33,051 nucleotides of DNA, from assembly GCA_020852755.1 (NCBI GenBank), contig JADZAF010000271.1, positions 1 to 33,051 on the forward strand, in the 5' to 3' direction. Below are positions 23,242-30,464 of this stretch, in pieces (within the stretch, counting starts at the first letter, position 1; every line of letters starts with the position of its first letter). The DNA is from Bryobacterales bacterium. GTDB taxonomy: Bacteria; Acidobacteriota; Terriglobia; Bryobacterales; Bryobacteraceae. The position numbers and the translations under genes are program-made. Below the pieces are notes generated by a model. That model did not search any database and was not told where the DNA came from. It saw nothing but the letters and a program-made list of their open reading frames with translations.

Positions 23242-23949
23242 ATGACCAAAGCCATCGTCCTGGCTGCCGGCCGGGGCACTCGCATGGGCGCGCTGACCGA
23301 GCGCGTCGCCAAGCCGATGCTGGAGCTTTCGGGCAAGCCGATTCTCGAGCACCTGCTGGACCGCCTTCGCGCCGCCGGCTTCGACCGCGCGCTGATTGTC
23401 ACCGGCTACCAGGGTGAGGCGATCGAATCTCGCTTCGCCTCCTATCCAATGGATCTGCAGTTCCGGCGGCAGGTGACGCTGGACGGCACGGGGAGCGCCA
23501 CGCTGCTGGGCGAGGAATTCGCGGGCGGGGATCCCTTCCTGCTGACCTTCGGCGACACTTTGGCCGGGGCGGCCTGCTACGCCGGAATCCTGGAGAGCCT
23601 GCGGGCCGACGTGCAATGCCAGGCCATGATCGGCGTCAAGGAAACGGACGACCCCTGGCAGGGCGCGGCCGTCTACGAGCAGGGAGGCCGGGTTGTGCGG
23701 GTGGTGGAGAAGCCGCCCCGGGGAAGCTCCTCAACCCCTTGGAACAGCGCCGGGCTGTTTGCTTTCCGCCCTGCGATTTTTCCCGCCTTGAGGGGCATCG
23801 GGAAATCGGCCCGGGGCGAGTACGAACTGACCGGCGGCTACCAGAAGATGATGCAGGAGGGCTCTTTGGTACGGTTATACGTCGTGGAGGGTCCGTGGGC
23901 CTCGATCGGGCGCCCGGAAGATATCGAAAAGACTATAGGTACCTGGTGA
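23242..23949 (+). CDS. Sugar-1-phosphate nucleotidyltransferase
   Basis: A 235-residue enzyme of the RmlA/MurNAc-1-P uridylyltransferase/mannose-1-P guanylyltransferase superfamily, which makes NDP-sugars from sugar 1-phosphate and NTP. The nucleotide-binding signature LAAGRGTRMG lies at 7-16, with AKPM at 23-26 (K24 contacts phosphate). LLTFGDTL near 92-99 carries the metal-binding Asp, and VVEKPP and WNSAGLFAF are the usual sugar-side blocks. It lacks the C-terminal beta-helix of bifunctional enzymes. The frame is open back to 23110, but the start at 23242 puts the first beta strand at the N-terminus. It stands next to FkbM and could feed the glycosylation genes; the base and sugar cannot be fixed from sequence. 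Confidence 0.88.
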   Translation: MTKAIVLAAGRGTRMGALTERVAKPMLELSGKPILEHLLDRLRAAGFDRALIVTGYQGEAIESRFASYPMDLQFRRQVTLDGTGSATLLGEEFAGGDPFLLTFGDTLAGAACYAGILESLRADVQCQAMIGVKETDDPWQGAAVYEQGGRVVRVVEKPPRGSSSTPWNSAGLFAFRPAIFPALRGIGKSARGEYELTGGYQKMMQEGSLVRLYVVEGPWASIGRPEDIEKTIGTW

Positions 23950-24132
23950 TATCCCCTCATTTGAGCGCCGTAATCTCCGCATAAAACCCGGATGAACGCG
24001 CCTGCGTGGGCTTCCCCAAGGCGGCGCATACCAGTCATGATTGAGACGAAGGGTCGCGGGTCAGCGCCAGAGGCTCCGATCAGCCGACGGACACGCAGCC
24101 CGTGGCCAGACAATTTATACCCTTCATCCGCA

Positions 24133-24173
24133 GGGCGCCGACTTCCTTCTGAGTTGGCGCCCAGTTTTATTTG
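24133..24173 (+). terminator. Rho-independent terminator, reading rightward
   Basis: A 10-bp stem, GGGCGCCGAC (24133-24142) with GTTGGCGCCC (24153-24162), one G-U pair, and a 10-nt loop, is followed by a T-rich tail (24165-24172). It would end transcripts from the nucleotidyltransferase gene, or of a short RNA made from 23950-24132. Its tail overlaps the stop codon of the convergent GGDEF gene. The 183 nt between the upstream stop and the stem hold no convincing ORF. Confidence 0.7.
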
Positions 24174-24820
24174 CCTCCTTCGCCCCGCGCGCCGGCCGGC
24201 CGCTCGGCGTCTTCGAAAATACCCCGGTTCTCTTCGCGCGCGGCCTGTTCCCGTTTGCGGCTTCGCTTCATCCGGTACATCTGCTCGTCGGCCGCCGCCA
24301 GCGCTTCCACCAATGGCAGATTCCGCGCTTCAACCACTCCCCAGCTGATGCTCAGAGGGAATACCCCGAAGCGGCGCAGGCGGAACCGCCACAGGCGTTC
24401 CTCGATCTGGCGCAGGCGCCCCTGAACCACCGCGGCCGTCTGGCCGCGGAAGACGATCATGAATTCGTCGCCGCCCCAGCGGCAGGCCACGTCTTCCTTT
24501 CGAATACAGGCGCGGATCAGGTTCCCTACCTCCTTCAGGACTTCGTCTCCGGCCAGGTGTCCCAGTTCGTCGTTGACCCGCTTCATGTGGTCCAGATCGA
24601 GAACGGCCACGACTCCGTCCACCGCCTCGTCGGAGGCCCGCAGGCGGGCCAGGGCGGCGCTGCTTCGCAATCCGGTCAGCGGATCCACCTCCAAGTCCTG
24701 CCTCAACTCCATGTGGAGCGTTTTGAGTCTGGAGGCACGCTCGCACAGCCGCCGGTTCTCATGGAGCAGTGCGATGAGCACCAGCAGGAAGAGGGCGCCG
24801 ACCAGGGAGTTCGTTTCCAT
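24167..24820 (-). CDS. Membrane-anchored diguanylate cyclase (GGDEF)
   Basis: A 217-residue protein that should make cyclic di-GMP from two GTP. One membrane helix (about 5-20) is followed by a short coiled linker and a GGDEF domain from DPLTGL (46-51). The active-site motif G-G-D-E-F is intact at 116-120, and R-K-E-D at 107-110, five residues before it, is a textbook allosteric inhibition site (RxxD). LDLDHMKRVND at 74-84 carries a metal-binding Asp. No sensor domain is present, so any input must come through the membrane helix or a partner. A TAGAAT hexamer (24836-24831) lies 10 nt before the ATG, and a perfect inverted repeat lies just beyond. Its stop lies in the tail of the convergent terminator. 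Confidence 0.92.
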   Translation of the reverse strand: METNSLVGALFLLVLIALLHENRRLCERASRLKTLHMELRQDLEVDPLTGLRSSAALARLRASDEAVDGVVAVLDLDHMKRVNDELGHLAGDEVLKEVGNLIRACIRKEDVACRWGGDEFMIVFRGQTAAVVQGRLRQIEERLWRFRLRRFGVFPLSISWGVVEARNLPLVEALAAADEQMYRMKRSRKREQAAREENRGIFEDAERPAGARGEGGK

Positions 24821-24830
24821 CTACAGGCCG

Positions 24831-24855
24831 ATTCTAGCCGCCGCGGTTCCGCGGC
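24831..24855 (-). promoter_or_regulatory. Candidate -10 (TAGAAT) and adjoining inverted repeat upstream of the GGDEF gene
   Basis: Minus-strand TAGAAT at 24836-24831 matches five of six -10 bases and ends 10 nt before the ATG. Directly upstream, 24840-24855 is a perfect inverted repeat, GCCGCGG-TT-CCGCGGC. The 2-nt spacer is too short for a good RNA hairpin, so a protein operator overlapping the spacer region is more likely if it has any role. Confidence 0.3.
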
Positions 24856-25136
24856 CGGAATAGGACGGAGGGTTCAGTTTGCCGATACGCTGCGTGTATG
24901 ACCGGCTAGAACCGGCGAGGTAAAACCCGGTGTAAAGCGAACACCTGAGCCATGGCGCGCGCCACGCTCAGTGGAGAATCATGCTTGCCCCGCATACCAG
25001 GCCGCGGCCGTAGAGAGTGGTTTTGGGAACGAGGCGCGGCGAAACTCAACCGCCTTCCCGGCCGCTGCCCGGCAACCGCGCCCCGAGCTCTTTCACCTGG
25101 ATTCGACCGCGAGCCCATGGGGCACTTCTCCGGAGG
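24856..25136. other. Noncoding stretch with several small hairpins
   Basis: Between the DUF971 stop and the GGDEF upstream region no ORF with family similarity is seen. The stretch holds several inverted repeats: CCGG-N6-CCGG at 24902-24915, GGTGT/ACACC at 24929-24945 with a 7-nt loop, and CTGAGC/GCTCAG at 24945-24971 enclosing the palindrome TGGCGCGCGCCA. It is the 3' region of the DUF971 transcript on the minus strand. It matches no RNA family I know (not SRP RNA, tmRNA, RNase P RNA or a c-di-GMP riboswitch). Confidence 0.4.
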
Positions 25137-25496
25137 CTATTCCCCGCGTCCACCGTCCGAGGCTTCCATGCAGGCCGGACAGGGGCAGATCTCCCTCAGG
25201 TGTTCATAGGAGTAAATGCCGGTGGAATGCCCGTCGTTCCAGGCGATCCGGAAAGCATAGTTGCCCACCGGTTCCACCGACTCCATCTTGAGCCGCGGCT
25301 TGTAGACCTGAAGGGGCGAGGCCGGCTGCGCCTCGCGGCCCGGCCCGCCGTGCGCCCCGGTGCACTGGGCACAGGGGCACCGGTCGCGCAGGTATTGGAG
25401 CTCGTACCGGCTGGAATGGCCGTCTTTCCAGTCGATGGTGACGCCCTTGCTCCTGGATATGGCGATGTGTTCGGGAACGGTAGCTGGGTTAGGCAT
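25137..25496 (-). CDS. DUF971 protein (gamma-butyrobetaine hydroxylase N-terminal-like)
   Basis: A 119-residue cytoplasmic protein matching the DUF971 domain almost end to end. Two Cys clusters, C-P-C-A-Q-C near 40-45 and C-P-C-P-A-C near 104-109, plus the family block I-A-W-N-D-G-H-S-T-G-I-Y-S-Y at about 83-96, are clear. In eukaryotic gamma-butyrobetaine hydroxylase this domain binds zinc. In bacteria it often stands alone or next to Mrp/ApbC iron-sulfur carriers, and its role is open. The ATG lies 1 bp after the rel stop, so it is probably cotranslated with the stringent-response enzyme. A second Cys cluster is not universal in the domain and may be a subgroup trait. Confidence 0.9.
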   Translation of the reverse strand: MPNPATVPEHIAISRSKGVTIDWKDGHSSRYELQYLRDRCPCAQCTGAHGGPGREAQPASPLQVYKPRLKMESVEPVGNYAFRIAWNDGHSTGIYSYEHLREICPCPACMEASDGGRGE

Positions 25497-25497
25497 C

Positions 25498-27723
25498 TCA
25501 ATGCAGGAGGCGCTCGACGTCGTGCACGCCCGACAGGTGGCGCATGGCGCCGACCAGCCTCTCGAGCTGTTTCTGGTCCTGCACCTCGACGGTCATCTCG
25601 ATGACGGCGCCGTCCGCCCCGGCGTCGTGATCGACGCGGGCTTCCAGGCTGCGGATGTTGAGATTCTCGTCGCTGAGGACCGAAGTCAGCTGGTTCAGCA
25701 TGCCCGGACGGTCGTCGGTATGCACCACCAGGTGCACCGGGAAGAACTCGCTCGTGCTGCGGCTCCACTCGACGTCGATGCGGCGCTCCACCTCGTACAA
25801 CAGGCTCTGTACGTTGGGACAGTTCTTGGAATGCACGGCCACGCCCTTGCCGCGGGTCACGTACCCGACGATGGGCTCGCCGCGGATCGGGTTGCAGCAC
25901 TTGGCGCGGTAGATGAGCAGATCGTCGATGCCCTGGACCTTGAGGGTGTAGTCCCCGTCCTCGACGCGCGGGGGCGGGGCGGCGCCGGGCGCCGGCGGGG
26001 CGGCGGGCTCCACCGGCCGCTCGTCTTCGGGAGTCTGGAACTGGTCGGGCGCGGCCTTCTGCAGCACGCTGCGCGCGGAGAGCTTGCCGTATCCGAGCGC
26101 GGCGTGCAGGTCCTCCATCTTGCTGTAGCCGTAATCGGCCGCCACGCTCTCAAAGGTCGCCTTGCTGATCCTGCCCAGCGATACGCCGAAACGGCGCGCC
26201 TCCTTCTCCAGCAGTTTCTGTCCAAGATCGATGGCCTTGGCGCGCTCGCTGGCGTTGATGACGTGCTTGATCTTGTTGCGCGCCCGCGCGGTCTTTACCA
26301 GCGGCAGCCAGTCGCGGCTGGGCAGGTGGCCGGGCTGGGTAAGGATCTCGACGATGTCGCCGTTCTTCAGGGTGTAGCGCAGCGGCACGATGCGCCCGTT
26401 CACCTTGGCCCCCACGCAGGTGTGGCCCACGTCGGAGTGGATGGCGTACGCGAAATCGATGGGCGTGGCGCCGCGGGGCAGGGCCAGCACTTTGCCGCGC
26501 GGCGTGAAGGTGTAGACCTCTTCGGGGTACAGGTCCACCTTCAGAGTGGACAGAAACTCCCCGGGGTCGGCCATGTCGCGCTGCCACTCCACCAGGTGGC
26601 GCAGCCAGGCGATACGCTGGTCGTCCACGGCGGGACCGTGCTTTCCCTCTTTGTACTTCCAGTGCGCCGCGATGCCTTCCTCCGCGATGCGGTGCATCTC
26701 CTCGGTCCGGATCTGCACCTCGAACGGCTGGCCGTGTGGGCCGATGACCGAGGTGTGCAGGGACTGGTAGAGGTTGGGGCGGGGAATGGCGATGAAGTCC
26801 TTGATCCTGCCGGGTACGGGCCGCCACTCGTTGTGGATGATGCCCAGCGCGGCGTAGCAGTTCTTGACCGAATCGGTCACGATGCGCAGAGCCAGCAGGT
26901 CGTACACCTGTTCCACTCCGATCCGCTGGCGCTTGAGCTTCTGATAAACGGAATACGGGCTCTTGACCCGGCCCTCCACGCGGGCCGGCACGCTTTCGCG
27001 CCGCAGTTCGGCCTCCACCTTCCCCCGGATCTCGTGCAGGAACTCCTCGTTGTAATGCCGCTTGGACTCGATGGCGCTCAGGATCTCCTCGTAGGCCAGC
27101 GGATCGGAGTAGCGGAAGGCGAGGTTCTCAAGCTCGCTGCGGATCTTGCCCATGCCCAGGCGGTGGGCCACCGGCACGAAGATCTCCAGAGTCTCGTGCG
27201 CGGTGCGTTCCTGGTGTTCGCGGTCCAGATAGCTCAGGGTGCGCAGGTTATGCAGGCGGTCGGCCAGCTTTACGATGATCACCCGGATATCGTGAACCAT
27301 GGCCAGCAGCATCTTGCGGAAGCTCTCGGCCTGCCTCTCTTCGGCGTTGTAGAAATCGAGCTTGCCCAGCTTGGTAACGCCGTCCACGCACTGCGCCACC
27401 TCTTCGCCGAAATTCCTGCGCAGTTCCTCGGCCGTCACGCCGCAGTCCTCGATCACGTCGTGCAGCAGGCCGGTCTGGAGGCTGACGAGGTCGAGGCGCA
27501 TTCCGGCCAGAATATGGGCTACCGCCAGGGGGTGGGTGATATAAGGCTCGCCGGAGGCTCGAAACTGCCCGTTGTGGCGCTCGACGGCGAACTGGAAGGC
27601 TCTGTCCAGGGGGGCCAGGTCATCCTTCGGGCGGGCGGCGCGAACCTTTTCTTTCAGCTCAGCAAACGAAGCGAGCAGTGGATCGGCTGCGGCCACCGGG
27701 GATACACCTGCTTCGGAGGACAC
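25498..27723 (-). CDS. rel: Bifunctional (p)ppGpp synthetase/hydrolase (RelA/SpoT homologue)
   Basis: A 741-residue stringent-response enzyme. The N-terminal hydrolase domain has the HD motif intact (L-L-H88-D89-V-I-E-D) and H50 and H64 nearby, so it should degrade (p)ppGpp. The synthetase domain follows with GRVKSPYSVYQKL at 251-263, YDLLALRI at 274-281, and FEVQIRT at 334-340. Next come TGS (about 402-462), a conserved Cys pair in a RIS/zinc-finger-like region (A-K-C-C-N-P-I) and a C-terminal ACT domain (about 660-741). All parts of a long Rsh protein are present. The GTG start at 27723 lacks a Shine-Dalgarno; TACAAT lies 7 nt upstream. DUF971 follows 1 bp after the stop. Confidence 0.95.
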   Translation of the reverse strand: MSSEAGVSPVAAADPLLASFAELKEKVRAARPKDDLAPLDRAFQFAVERHNGQFRASGEPYITHPLAVAHILAGMRLDLVSLQTGLLHDVIEDCGVTAEELRRNFGEEVAQCVDGVTKLGKLDFYNAEERQAESFRKMLLAMVHDIRVIIVKLADRLHNLRTLSYLDREHQERTAHETLEIFVPVAHRLGMGKIRSELENLAFRYSDPLAYEEILSAIESKRHYNEEFLHEIRGKVEAELRRESVPARVEGRVKSPYSVYQKLKRQRIGVEQVYDLLALRIVTDSVKNCYAALGIIHNEWRPVPGRIKDFIAIPRPNLYQSLHTSVIGPHGQPFEVQIRTEEMHRIAEEGIAAHWKYKEGKHGPAVDDQRIAWLRHLVEWQRDMADPGEFLSTLKVDLYPEEVYTFTPRGKVLALPRGATPIDFAYAIHSDVGHTCVGAKVNGRIVPLRYTLKNGDIVEILTQPGHLPSRDWLPLVKTARARNKIKHVINASERAKAIDLGQKLLEKEARRFGVSLGRISKATFESVAADYGYSKMEDLHAALGYGKLSARSVLQKAAPDQFQTPEDERPVEPAAPPAPGAAPPPRVEDGDYTLKVQGIDDLLIYRAKCCNPIRGEPIVGYVTRGKGVAVHSKNCPNVQSLLYEVERRIDVEWSRSTSEFFPVHLVVHTDDRPGMLNQLTSVLSDENLNIRSLEARVDHDAGADGAVIEMTVEVQDQKQLERLVGAMRHLSGVHDVERLLH

Positions 27724-27730
27724 TACTTAC

Positions 27731-27736
27731 ATTGTA
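27731..27736 (-). promoter_or_regulatory. Candidate -10 element (TACAAT) before rel
   Basis: Minus-strand TACAAT (five of six -10 bases) ends 7 nt before the GTG of rel and lies downstream of a strong hairpin that should isolate rel from the upstream genes. There is no ribosome binding site in the gap, so a leaderless message is the simplest reading. No clear -35, which would fall in the hairpin. Confidence 0.45.
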
Positions 27737-27753
27737 ACCGGGCAAGGATTTTG

Positions 27754-27784
27754 GCGGGGCCGGGGAACAGGTTTCCGGCCCCGC
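27754..27784 (-). terminator. Strong hairpin after the TPR lipoprotein gene
   Basis: A perfect 10-bp inverted repeat, GCGGGGCCGG (27754-27763) and CCGGCCCCGC (27775-27784), with an 11-nt loop, starts 6 nt after the lipoprotein stop codon. No T-run follows on the minus strand (the next bases are CAAAATCC), so it may be a Rho-assisted or non-canonical terminator or a 3'-end stabiliser for the tonB-region transcript. Confidence 0.5.
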
Positions 27785-27790
27785 AAATAC

Positions 27791-28591
27791 TTACTGGGCC
27801 TGGCCGGCGGCTCCGACCGTGCCTTCGGCTTTCAACTTCTTCGTTTCCAGCGCCTTCTGGACCCAGTTGTCCGCCACGTCGATTTCCTTCCGGTACTCGG
27901 CCGGGGTGTCCATCAGATCGGCGCGCTCCCGGTGGAGCAGGTTCAGGTAGGCCATCGCGTCGTCATACTGAGGATCGATGTCCAGGGCCTTCTGAAGGTT
28001 CGCCATGCCCTCCTCGATAATGGTCCAGTACTTGGCCTTGAGGTTCTCGCGGATCTTCTTGTCCTTGATCGGGCCGGGGTCTTCCTGCTTCATCCCCAGT
28101 TCGGCGCGGGCTGTGGCGTAGGGAACATACCAGGTCTTCCAGGCGATGAACCCGAGACTGTAGTAAGCCTCCTTGTTGTTGGGATTCACCTCAATCAGTT
28201 TCTTGTACCACTGCGCGGCCTCTTCCCACTTGGTCTGGTTCAGGAAGAGCGAAGCAATCGAGGCAATGGCCACGTCATCCTTCGGGTTCTGCTCCAGCAC
28301 CTTGAGAAACTGGTCGTGCGCCGCCTGGGCCATCTTCATGTTTTCCGGCGACTCGGCCCCCGGGATGTACTGCATCATGTAGGCCGTCGCCAGATACAGC
28401 CGGGCGGTGGGGAAGGCCGGATCCAGCTCCACAGCCTGTTTGAAGTGCTCAACCGCGTTGGGGTACTGGGCATTGCGGTAAGCCTGCACACCTTTGTTCA
28501 GGTGGTCGCGGGCCCTGAGTTTCGTACACCCGGTTCCGGCCAGGGCCAGTATGCCGGCCGCCGATGCGATTAAGATTACTTTGCGATTCAT
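27791..28591 (-). CDS. TPR lipoprotein
   Basis: A 266-residue protein with a lipoprotein-type signal peptide (A-G-T-G-C22; the -3 residue is Gly, not ideal). The mature part is TPR repeats: about 30-60 (LNKGVQAYRNAQYPNAVEHFKQAVELDP), 105-140 and 180-215. It follows exbD by 34 bp with GGAGTCGAG before the ATG, so it is cotranscribed with the tonB/exb genes. Such TPR lipoproteins may organise envelope complexes; a BamD-like part in outer-membrane assembly is possible but not shown, since only the repeat type is similar. The exact role is unknown. Confidence 0.85.
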   Translation of the reverse strand: MNRKVILIASAAGILALAGTGCTKLRARDHLNKGVQAYRNAQYPNAVEHFKQAVELDPAFPTARLYLATAYMMQYIPGAESPENMKMAQAAHDQFLKVLEQNPKDDVAIASIASLFLNQTKWEEAAQWYKKLIEVNPNNKEAYYSLGFIAWKTWYVPYATARAELGMKQEDPGPIKDKKIRENLKAKYWTIIEEGMANLQKALDIDPQYDDAMAYLNLLHRERADLMDTPAEYRKEIDVADNWVQKALETKKLKAEGTVGAAGQAQ

Positions 28592-28625
28592 CTCGACTCC
28601 TTGGGACCAGGCCGGAAACCGACGG

Positions 28626-29051
28626 CTACTGTCCCGCTTCCATTTTGGCGGTCATCAGACCGACTTTGTCGATGCCGACGCCGTGGGCGATGTCAATCGC
28701 CTTGGCCACCGGCTCGTACTCGAGATCAGGATCGCCCTTGACGAACACGACCCGCTCGGCGCGGGTCTTGAAGATCTCCGACAGGCGCGGCCCCAGCCTC
28801 ATCTCGTCGGTAGGCTCCTGATTGATCATGATCGACTTGTCGCGGTTGATGACGATCACCACCGTGCGCAGGTCCGATTCCTTCTGCTGAGCGCCCGGCG
28901 GCGGCGGCTGCGGAACCAGGGTCTCCAGGCCCCGCGGCACCACCGGCGTGATCACCATGAAGATGATGATCAGAACCAGCAGAATGTCGATCATCGGCGT
29001 CATGTTGATGTCCGTCATGACGCCCTTACCACCCCCGACTGCCATTGACAT
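28626..29051 (-). CDS. exbD: ExbD/TolR family protein (second copy in the operon)
   Basis: A 141-residue inner-membrane protein with one helix at about 18-38. The helix start carries M-T-P-M-I-D22-I-L, where the Asp is the proton-relay residue of ExbD/TolR. The periplasmic part (about 60-140) is the usual small mixed fold. A run of four Pro near 50 links the two. With ExbB it would form the proton-driven motor that energises TonB. The ATG at 29051 has GGAG 7 nt upstream. It differs clearly from the other ExbD just upstream, so it is not a recent duplicate. Confidence 0.92.
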   Translation of the reverse strand: MSMAVGGGKGVMTDINMTPMIDILLVLIIIFMVITPVVPRGLETLVPQPPPPGAQQKESDLRTVVIVINRDKSIMINQEPTDEMRLGPRLSEIFKTRAERVVFVKGDPDLEYEPVAKAIDIAHGVGIDKVGLMTAKMEAGQ

Positions 29052-29111
29052 ATGATTACTCCTTCACCAAAGAATTCACTTACCTGTCCCGCCAGTTGTG
29101 CTTGGCGCCGC

Positions 29112-29558
29112 TTACTGAGCCGGTGCGGCCGCAGCCCGCTTCTGGTCGACCAGTTCGGTCAGCAGGCCCAACTGGTCCACGCCCGCGGCTCGCAGATTGT
29201 CCACCACTTCCACAACCTTCTCGTAGCGGGCACGCCGGTCGGCCTTGATATACACCGTCTTGTCCAGCCGGTTGGCCAACAGATCCTTTACGGCCGAGGG
29301 CAACTGGTCGGCAGGCATGAGCTTGACGCCGGGGCTCAGGTAGACCTTGCCGTCGCGGGTGATGGCTGCGATGATTGCGTCTTCCTTGTCGGCGTTCGCC
29401 ATTGGGATCGGGTTGTTGGTCTTCACCATGTCCACCGTGACACCCTTAGACAACATCGGGGTGACCACCATGAAGATGATGAGCAGAACCAGCATCACGT
29501 CCACCATCGGCGTCACGTTGATGTCAGCCACAACCCCAGGCGCTTTCTTCTTTTCCAT
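29112..29558 (-). CDS. exbD: ExbD/TolR family protein (first copy in the operon)
   Basis: A 148-residue protein with one membrane helix (about 16-34). The proton-relay Asp lies in N-V-T-P-M-V-D20-V-M. The rest is a periplasmic ExbD domain ending in an Ala-rich tail. The frame is open to 29642, but the ATG at 29558 has GGAG 5 nt upstream and gives the family's normal short charged N-terminus (M-E-K-K-K). It lies between exbB and the second exbD in a single transcription unit. Confidence 0.93.
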   Translation of the reverse strand: MEKKKAPGVVADINVTPMVDVMLVLLIIFMVVTPMLSKGVTVDMVKTNNPIPMANADKEDAIIAAITRDGKVYLSPGVKLMPADQLPSAVKDLLANRLDKTVYIKADRRARYEKVVEVVDNLRAAGVDQLGLLTELVDQKRAAAAPAQ

Positions 29559-29678
29559 TTCAACTCCTTCCCTTCGTGGAGCCGGACCCGACATCCCGGT
29601 CCGATTGCCGGGCGCCGCAGCCGGAGGCCGCGGCGCCCGCAATTCAACCCGCCGGATCCTTTCTCTTAGAGGCCGCCC

Positions 29679-30410
29679 CTACTTGCGGGCAGCCGCCTTC
29701 TGGGACCGCTTGATGAAATAGTCAACCAGCTCGGAGCTGGAGTTGCCCATCTCGACGTCGAAAGCGTTCAGCCTCTCGGTAAAGTAGTTGAACATCCAGA
29801 CTGCAGGGATGGCCACGAACAGACCGATAGCGGTAGCCACCAGGGCTTCGGAAATGACGCCCGCGACGGCGCCGATACCGGTCGCCTTCTCGGTCGCGAT
29901 GCCCTTGAAGGCGTTGATGATGCCGACCACGGTTCCGAACAGGCCGACGAAGGGAGCCGTGGAGCCGATGGTGGCCAGTCCGGCAACGCCGCGCTTCAGT
30001 TCGGCGTGTACGATGGCTTCCGCCCGGTCCAGGGCGCGGCGGGACGCCTCGACCTCTTCACCGGGAATCTCGGAACTTACCTGGTGAGCCTGGAATTCCT
30101 GAAGACCGGCCACCACCACCTTCGCCAGATGGCTCTTCTTGTAGCGGTCCGCGATCTTCACGGCTTCATCCAGCTTGCCTTCCCGCAAAGCTCCCGCGAC
30201 CGCCGGGGCGAACAGGCGGGATTGCTTGCGGGCGGCCGAATAGGCCAGCAAGCGGTCGATCATGACGCCGATCGACCAGGCCGACATGATGAACAGGGCG
30301 ATTACAACCGCCTTCGCCAGGACACCCATCTGGTTCCACATGGACCGGACGTCCCATCCCACTTCCTGCTGCAGCAGCCACAACGCCCAAATCTGCAATT
30401 GTAAAAACAT
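29679..30410 (-). CDS. exbB: ExbB/TolQ family proton channel
   Basis: A 243-residue inner-membrane protein with helices at about 33-52, 145-168 and 185-210. The signature [13 protein letters not shown] lies at 156-168, followed by [18 protein letters not shown] at about 186-203. Length and topology are those of ordinary ExbB, without the long tail of the MotA-like protein at the left end of the window. It pentamerises around ExbD and drives TonB. It sits 54 bp after tonB, with AGGAG upstream of the ATG. Confidence 0.94.
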   Translation of the reverse strand: MFLQLQIWALWLLQQEVGWDVRSMWNQMGVLAKAVVIALFIMSAWSIGVMIDRLLAYSAARKQSRLFAPAVAGALREGKLDEAVKIADRYKKSHLAKVVVAGLQEFQAHQVSSEIPGEEVEASRRALDRAEAIVHAELKRGVAGLATIGSTAPFVGLFGTVVGIINAFKGIATEKATGIGAVAGVISEALVATAIGLFVAIPAVWMFNYFTERLNAFDVEMGNSSSELVDYFIKRSQKAAARK

Positions 30411-30464
30411 GCTTTTTCTTCTCCTGCGAGTTGAATTGGTCTTTCTAAACCAAACTTTTTTCCG

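Noticed and set aside
24901..24916. A tRNA T-arm-like stem (GCCGG-TTCTAG-CCGGT on the minus strand)
   Set aside because: The loop has six bases, not seven, with no conserved purine after TTC, and no D-arm or acceptor stem is found around it.
25360..28020. An 886-codon open frame on the plus strand opposite rel
   Set aside because: It is antisense to rel, DUF971 and the lipoprotein gene. It arises from GC-rich codon use; the product shows no recognisable domain and its Val/His/Gln-rich make-up is typical of shadows.
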